In this document: piece by piece, positions 21,801 to 30,800 of the stretch
Position numbering within the stretch: position 1 is the stretch's first letter
Layout: every line of letters starts with the position of its first letter
Assembly (NCBI GenBank): GCA_917880885.1
Contig: OU862916.1
Location: forward strand, 54,720,831 to 54,784,830
Length of the DNA: 64,000 nucleotides
From: Limnephilus marmoratus
Taxonomy: Eukaryota; Arthropoda; Insecta; Trichoptera; Limnephilidae
Direction of reading: 5' to 3'
Notes under the pieces: generated by a model
What the model saw: the letters and a program-made list of their open reading frames with translations, nothing else
Database searches by the model: none
What the model was told of the DNA's origin: nothing
Program-made: the position numbers and the translations under genes

Positions 21801-24800
21801 AATATCTATCTATCGCCATAATACATCTGTGCAGAGGTTCGCACGGTGGGCACAGGCTGTCGATATTCTGTAAACTCGCTGGCGGACCAGCCAGTCGAAG
21901 TCGTTGCCACTCACGTCATCGAGGCTTTAATCATGGCGGAGCAGTTAGTAAATATGATAGGCTCATCGTTATTTGTGTCAGACATTTTGTAACAATGCGT
22001 GCTATCAACGTTTATCAATCAACAATCGCTAGGAACAATACAGGCAACAAAAAAATGACAGCTACAGCAGTTGTGAGTGGCCTTACGAAGATAACCAATA
22101 TCTTGGGAGTAAAGACTCATTGGTAGGAAGAGATAGAATATATTGAATTTAAAGAAAATTTGTGGAGTTGAACAAAAGCAGAACACACATTGACAAACCA
22201 TTGGATCACTGTTATACTTTTCAAAAATGTGAAATAATTGTGTTAAACCAATTATTTTTATTTACAAAGTTTACCGAGTACTTAATTAGTATTACCTTAG
22301 GTCATAGGTTCTCAACGTGAACGATAACACCCCCTTGGGGGCGTTTCAGATCTTCAGGGGGGGTGATAGAAGACCAAGAGAAAATTGGGGGCATTTCAGA
22401 CTTTCAGGGGAGCGGTAGGAGACCCAGAGAAACCCATCCCATTATGCACCCTCCGTTATGGTAAATATAATCGTGACAACAATTGCTGTTTCAGATTCAC
22501 AAATTAGGGGGCGCTAGAAAAAAAATATTCTAAAAGTGGGCGGTGGGCAAAAAAAGGTTGAGAATCTATGCCTTAGGTGAGGGTGAGTGAGGACTTTTAA
22601 GAACCATATTTTTAAAAATTCTATTCTATCTATGCTCAATAATGTATCTGCTTAATGCATTCATTGGACCACTGGTAAAAAATTATACAAGGTGTATCAG
22701 TAGGAACCTGAAGGATTTTTAGCAGCGACTCTTCGGCTTATTTGGAGCAAAAAATGTAGATGTCATTTAGATTTAAAAACAAAAATTCTATCACACTTCA
22801 CCACTGATCTCACAGCTATAAGTCGAGACGGATCATGTGATACGAGATGCTGTGCGTACCACGTGACCTGCTAGGCTCCCAACTACCCAGTGGCTAGGTG
22901 TGATGGAAAAATATTCGTTTTTGTTCTTAATTGAAAATAAATATGATCAGACAAAAAACGACAGCTAAGTTCTTAACTTCAGGAATCACCGGTTAAAATC
23001 CTTAGGGTAAGTGCTATTACACCTGTGTAAAATGTTACACTAAACATAGGGCACGTGGTGTTATCAGTGTGATAAAGCTCTTATCAATCACAATCTTGAA
23101 GACAACTTCAGAATACTGGTTTTCATTTTACAAACAATCAAAATAGCAGAGATATAGTATTTATTTTTAACCTTAATGAGTAAAACCTCAAATTGTTATA
23201 TTTAATTAAATGAAGACAATATTAGCCAAACTCAATCGAAAATCTGGAAACTGGGCACTGGGACTCGAACCCAGGACCTTCTGCTTACATGGCAACAGCT
23301 CTACCAACTGAGCTAAGGTGTCTATCCAATTCGGTCACTTTTAACTGTATCATACCTCCTGGGTTCGAGTCCCAGAGGTGCCAATATCCTTTTTTTGATT
23401 TTTCTGTCTTCAGATTTTCAATTGAGTTTCGCTAATATTGTCTTTATTACAATTTGAGGTTTTACTCATAAAGTTAAAAATAAAAATTCATCCTAGACTT
23501 GCAAGAAAAGTCAATAGATGTCGCGTATTAAAAATAAAATGGTAAAAATTTATCCAGACACTATCTAGACAGCATTTAGTTCGGGTTTGAATCCTGCAAT
23601 CATATATAAAGATAGCCAATAATATGTGCGTTAAGAAAATGAAGATAATATTGGTAGTTCTTAGTCGAGGTATGATACAGTTTAAAAGAGACCGAATTGG
23701 ATATATAGATATCTTAGCTCAGTTGGTAGAGTTGTTGCCACGTAAGCAGAAGGTCCTGGGTTCGAGTCCCAGAGGTGCCAATATCTGTTTCTGATTTTTC
23801 TGTTTCCAGATTTTCGATTGAGTTTCGCTAATATTGTCTTCATTTAATTAGAGGTACATATAGTAGTTCCAAATAAAGGTCACACGTACGTCATTGACAG
23901 TCGTCCTCTTCCATAATAATAATAATTGGATAATTTGTAGAGCGCCAATTTGTGAAAAATAACTTCAAGGGCGCCCTTCCTTTCATGCACATTTTGTATG
24001 AAAACGAAAAATACAGAAGGTACTAGAATGATTACATCATAAATAGCCTCTCTCTGAGATTATTATCTTTCTAGTGCTAAGGAGCCGAACAAAATTAATA
24101 AAAATGACTTATTTCAGTTTTGATAATGTTCTTCTTCTAGAACTAAAAGCATATCTTCATTCTCCATCACCTTCCACATATTATACAGAAATCTGGAACA
24201 AATGCCTCAACATGAATCTTTGTTTTCTTTTTTTTTTTAATTGAGTATTTATCATTTAAATTTGGTTTACTCACCACAAGCCGCTGTGTACAATTCATGA
24301 ACTCCTTCGGACACTTTAGGAAGCCATAAAGCCATTACTCTGCGACCCAACCACACGGGAACCACCTGGAAACATTTGGTACAGATTACACGTCAGCCGT
24401 CCACTTGGCCTATGATATTGTACTTAGAGCATGCGATTAAAAATCTTTTCTAAGCTTTTTCAAGGAATCTGAAGAAGAAAAAAACCTGTGATGTAAGAAG
24501 ATATAATAATAACCACAGTGAAACTCTCTTATAAGGTTTCTTGGTGAACCCGAAAATTAAATTCTTATTGGGAAATCCTGTATACAGGCGTATCAGCAAG
24601 GATTTTAACCAGCCATTCCTAAGTACATATATTTAGGGTTAAGTACTATAACTAAAAGATAAAATCATCCACAAGTATTCAGCAATAAGTAAAATAGGTA
24701 TAATTTCTAGTGTGACATTCTTCTAGGGTGATGAGGGAAGCAGCAATTTTCCAGTGGGTGATTTCTCTAAAATGTTTTTTGATGGTGTTCAACGTCTGTC

Positions 24801-27800
24801 CCGACGTCGGTTCCTCACTGCGGTTTTCGTATGAAAAAGCTGAGGATCCGGCATCGGGAAGTACTCCATGTTTTACGAGGGCTTGATGTTAATAAAGCTA
24901 GTGGGCCTGACGGAATACCTGCCCTGGTACTGCAAAGGTGCGCTGCAGAAATAGCTCCAATTTTGACGAAGCTTTTTAAACTGTCCCTGAAGACTGGCTC
25001 TGTGCCCTCTGGTTGGAAAAAAGCGGTTATCCATCCTATTCCAAAGAAGGGTGACCGCTCCAACCCGGCCAACTACCGCCCCATAGCGATCACATCAGTT
25101 CTGTCTAAGGTGATGGAACGTGTGATCAACGACAAACTGCTCACATACCTCGAGAAGAACAAAATTATTAATGACCGTCAATACGGATTCCGGCGGAACC
25201 GCTTGTGCGGTGATCTTCTCGCGTATGTGACGCATGTTTGGGGGCGATGCCTGGAACGTTTCGGTGAGACCCAAACGGTTGCACTGGACATCTCCAAGGC
25301 CTTTGACCGGGTTTGGCACCAAGGACTTGTCAACAAACTGCATTCTTACGGACTTCCCGCATCCTTGTGTACGTGGATTGCCGACTTCTTGAGGGAGAGG
25401 TCGATTCAGACGGTAGTCGATGGTTTCACCTCTTCCTCACACTCGATAAATGCTGGCGTCCCGCAGGGTTCGGTTCTGTCTCCGACTTTGTTTTTGTTGC
25501 ACATCAACGACCTTTTGTCATGTGCACCAATTCATTGTTACGCGGATGACAGTACAGTTCATGATAGCTTTTTGTTTAACAAGCCCCCAAAGGGCTCACA
25601 AACTCCAACAGCTCGTAAGGCTTTGAAGCAAAGAATGGACGGTTACCTCGAGAGTGTTTTCTCTTGGGGTAAAAATAATCTCGTTGAATTTAATGTTTCA
25701 AAGACCCAATCTTGTCTGATTACGTCTAAAAGGGATCGAAATGAAAATCTAGTCTCTTTCAACGGAAGCAATCTTCCGAACAGGCCCTCCATTGATATGC
25801 TTGGTGTAACCCTAAGTGACCAGCTCAGGTATGGGGGCTCCATCGAAGCCAGAGTAAAGTTAGCCTCCCAAAAACTGGGCGTACTGTACAGGGCCCGCAG
25901 ATACTTTAATAGTACACAACTGCTAACCCTGTACAAATTGCAAGTGCGCCCCACGGTTGAATTTGGCAGCCACCTCTGGTCTGGAGCTCCAAAATACCTG
26001 AAAAATACCCTCGACTCTGTGCAGAAACGGGCGGTCCGTTTGATAGATTCTCCCATCTTAACAGACGGATTGCAATCTTTAGAGCACAGGCGTCGGGTGG
26101 GAATGCTATCCTTGTTCTACCGGTATTACAATGGAAGATGCTCCGAGGAACTAGCATCATTGATCCCTTCGGCACCGGTGCATAGTCGGGAAACACGCCA
26201 AACGCGTTGTTATGATGGGTCCCTAACATGTCCCAGGCCAGCTCACAGCAGAGACAAAAGTACCCTCTATTCCAGGGGCAGGTCGCACGAATGCTTCAGA
26301 ATTCTCTCTCTCTTCCACGGGCGTCTGGGAAGTGCACTCTAGGAAATACTCCTGCCGAGGCAGATTAACAACAGGATTGAGTTAAATAGATTCATGTATT
26401 GCAAATTCAAAACACAGTACATAGGTCATTACAGTACAATTCAATACAAGAAATGCATATTACACAAACCTAGCTATCGTGTTTATACCTCATGATCTCT
26501 GCAAACGAAACTCTCTGAGTGATGGCTTTGCGCGTGAGTTTACAGTCTATCGTTACGGACACAAACAAAAGAGGGATCAATTGTGCAGCTTACATGGTGG
26601 TCGGGGACCTTCGTCTTCCGGGTTCAGCAGGGCACTTCCCCGAGTCTAGGACAGGACCCGTAGTTCACACAGGCATGGCAGAATACCAGCGCTAAAACCC
26701 GTATGTACTTCAATTAACATCGCAGATGTAATTGCGTTCAATTCGATCGACAGAAGTTTAGCCGCGAACTCGGCGGTTCGGCCCGAGGAGCGCGACGTGC
26801 GTCCAAGGCGGCTTGCAATTCTCGACTGTCTGCGCGCGTTGGTGCGCGCTGGTGCGCCGAGGGGAGAGGAGGTAGGAAGCAGGGAAGCAGGGGGGAGCGG
26901 GGTGTTGTTGAAACTGCCGCGCTGATTTTAGGAATTTGAATTCTCTGACGTTTGTGTGGCGTACCATAACAGCGTGCTTAACATTTGTACACAGTTGATA
27001 TATGTCACATGAGAACGGGTCGTTTCTTCGACTCGTTCTTGTGTTCAACAGCTCGGCTGTGGAATGATTTGCCGGCCTCTGTGTTTCCTACTTCCTACAA
27101 CATGGGTCTCTTCAAGACCAATGTTCATTCCTTCCTCTCCTCAAAAGGACCCTCCACACAGCATCCCAGATGACATAGACCCTGAGGGAAATTGTTTTCC
27201 TCAGGGCCTCCTGGGTGGAGTTAATGTAAAAAAAAAAAAAAAACAATTGTACTTTGTCATTAATGCTTCTCATTTCTACTGGAAGGTTATTAAAGAAGTA
27301 TTTTCCTTGGTGTGTATTGGTGTTGGGCAAAAGACGTGTTTAGTTTGGGGCATGTGTAAGTCTTGTACGATTTTCAGTTATGAATGAGAATTTATCTTTT
27401 ACTTTTCCTTATATCAACTATATATCAACGCTGGAAAGGGTAAATTGCTAAAGATCTACATAGCTGGAAAGGAAAAATGGCTCAAGCGCTATACAGCTGC
27501 ATGGCACTTTAGCCATGTATCCTTTCCAGCGTTGGTATAATAATTACAGTTTCCATCCACTACATTAAATCTTATAAATTTTCAGAAATCTTTTCAGTCT
27601 CTTCTGAGAATTTGTTTGGATTCCTCAAAATCTTAATTTTCTCTACAACAAAATCACTAGTGTCTAATGTAGAGGTAATAAAGCAAGCACTCACCAAAGC
27701 AACCGAGCTGGCAATCACCAGGGAGAAGCATACTAAAACTAGTAAGGCGGCCAATCGAGCCGGGAAGGCCGACGGCCGCTCGTAGGGCTGCCACCCCGTG

Positions 27801-30800
27801 GGGCCCTCCCTTTGCAGCAGGGCTTGGTGGGCCGCCCCCAGTCCTCCTCCAGGTCCCGCGGGGCCGGGTTCCGGGCCTGCACTGGGGCCGGGTCCAGAGC
27901 CCAGCAAGTAGGAGCGCAGCCCCAGGGCTCCTGCCGCCACTCCGCACCACCAGTGGACGAGCCACTTGAGCCACGTGCGAGTGTGGGACTGTTCCAGCAA
28001 AGCGGGAAGGATCACCTATCATCATAAAATCATATATTATTGTTATTGAGCTCAATAATATAATAGTAATAATTAATTGACTAGAGATACTGCCACCTCA
28101 AATGACTCCTTTTGTAATAATAATATTAATGTAACCTTTGTACAGCGCAGTTTTGTGTTATTTCACTTCAAGTGCGCATAACCATAATAAACTTAAAAAG
28201 AGGAGGGTTGGGGGGGTCACAGTTATTTTTTATTATCATAAGGTAAGGGGGCGTTCAAGTATTACGTAATGCAATTTTTTAAGATTTTTGACCCCCCCTC
28301 CCCCTCATGTAATGCGACCCGTTCTCATGTGACTAATGTCAACCGTGTACCAATGTTGGGCGCGTGTTTGGCGTGTTTCCCGACTATGCACCGGTGCAGA
28401 GGGGATCAATGACGCGCCCAATGGAAGATGTATCACATACAAACTCATCCTGATATTGTGTCCTACCAAACACCATCCTCGTACTCGTTATAACCATGTT
28501 TCACTGTACATCTATCTATATTAATAAAAATGAATCGCCGAAATGTATGTTCTCGCATAACTGTGGAGCCGGCGGAGTGGAAACGCGAGAGAGGAAGAGG
28601 ACGCGGGAGAGGAATGGGGGGGCGAAAGGGGATCAGGACGAATGGGAAAGGACACGCAGGGAGAAACAATCTCTTTATTAAAAGGCATAGCAATGCATGC
28701 CGGGAACCAGCTAGTTATGTAAATAATTATTAATTAATATTTATTACTAAATAGTTGGTCTCCTCATCTTCCTTATAACCAAGTTTCACTGTATATCATG
28801 TATTTAGTCAGTACCCTCATGCTCGTTATAACCGTTTCACTGTATATTAGGTTCCATGACAAACTCAGAATCAACTCAACTCAGCACCTCCTTTGAAAAG
28901 TTATGAATTTTTTTTTTTGAAAAAACAGCGCATAACCTAAACTAACTTATTTTTATGTTTAATTTTTTAAGGTGTTAAGTTGAGTTGATTCTGAGTTGTT
29001 CGGTCACCGTATATTACGTCTTTAGTCGCTCCCCTCATGCTCGTTATAACCAAGTTTTACTGTATATTATGTATTTAGTCGCTCCCCTCGTGTTCGTTAT
29101 AACCAAGTCTTACGGCCGCTGTTCCCAATTCTACTAATTATCTGCTAAAGCTGAAGTCACACCATTCACTCGGGTGAAGGTTTACTCGATGAAATGTTCC
29201 ATTCTCGTTCCGCCGCGTGTCCACACGGTTCCTTCGAAGGAAGAGTTCACTCGACATTCTCGCTGCGAAGTCGTCGAGAGTAGTCGCGGCCGCATTGGAA
29301 TTCGTCCGGCGCTGACGGCTATGTTCGGGAATATTTACGATTTCAATTGACATTTCCGATAACGTCGAACTAAATTACGAGAAATTGGCGATTCTTGTAA
29401 ACAGTAAATAAATTTCAGCACCATAAAATGAACACATGGTTAAATAATAACCTGAAAACTGATATCTACCACTATTTTAGCACCATGAAAATATTTTTAT
29501 TCCAAAATAGGCCTCGGCTTGCAATAAAATCCATATAAATGGAATATTTATTAACTTATCCCAAAACTAAAAACTGTTTTGGAAAGGTGATAAAAGATGC
29601 TTTCAAAATTTATTATTAGAAATAACCACGTAATTTTTTAAATAGAATAATTTTTAATGTAAACTTTTAAAAGTTTAAAAAATGGCTCTACTTGCTTTTA
29701 TTCTAACTAAAATTACTGGTTAACAAAAGAAATATAAAAACACACACTTATTTTGTTAGACAAATAAATTATAAACATTTCTGTCACCTCACTTTTTTGA
29801 CGTTTCATATAAAAATAATTCATAAAAAATTCACAATGTTTCATAATTTCTTTTTCAAATTCGATCAGAAACTTTGGTTCCATAGAAGTGTACATTCGTA
29901 TTATTTTTGTGGTTAATTGTTATATTGGATATATAGAACATTATTTTCTCTTTCCAATACTGTTTAGATCATATTTTTCACTATGATAGTAAGGGAGAAA
30001 CAACGATTTCTATGAGACGTGTAGGAGTTATTTCGAAAAGCGAACCAAACGGAGCATTTTGACGTTTAAGCCGCTCCGGCTACTCGTCCTCACGACAGAA
30101 CATTTCGGCCGACTGATTTGCGAGTGAAAGACTGTTCACTTGAGTGTTCACACACATCATTCGCGTCACGTGATGTTAAATTCCGGTTGCGAGGGAACAG
30201 TGCCGAAGGAAGCATTCCAACATTGTTGGTATGCTTCATTCGGAACTGTCTCTATTCACTTCGGTGTTCACACGGTTCATTTCGAGGGAAAGAGGCGGAA
30301 TGAAATCACGAAATGAACGATAAATGAATGGTGTGAATGGGCTATAAGGGAACGTACCCATACTACGTGACACTTTTAGGGGGGGGGGGGGGTCTTCAAA
30401 AGGTCACGCTCCATACAAATGAGCGGCAGGTTCCTTAGGATTTTGGTCACCGGGGGGGGGGTTAAAAATTGCAAAAAGTTGGTCACGTAGTTTGGGTACG
30501 TTCCCTAAGCCAAAACTAAGGTTCAACACTGCAAGCATCACTCAATCTAAGGAAGCCAGACACGTGGATTAAACTCAACTGAGCAAAGCAAAGTTGAGTT
30601 TAATCCACATGTCTGGCTTCCTTAGATTAAGGGATGCTTAAGCAGTGTTGAACCTTAGTTTCGGCTTAGCAGATGATTGAACATAGACTTAGAATTGGGA
30701 ACAGCGGCCATTAGAATGTAATTTCTAAGTCTTATACTTAACCCAATGGCCTCCAAATTGTTAAGCTAAAAAATTGTCCTTCACATCTGAATTAATTTTG

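Larger units (their letters stand above)
29114..30709. mobile_element. Composite TIR element containing nested transposons
   Basis: Outer inverted ends GGCCGCTGTTCCCAATTCTA and inverse. Inside are a second pair of inverted ends (CACACCATTCACT near 29160 and its counterpart near 30330), a diverged piggyBac-type interior (about 29550-30050, homologous to 50689-51372), a PIF MITE (30348-30505) and a foldback (30509-30665). No TSD established for the outer pair. Confidence 0.65.

Noticed and set aside
24831..26342. Active, intact LINE
   Set aside because: Endonuclease region is missing and the C-terminal part is frameshifted; only the RT core is open.
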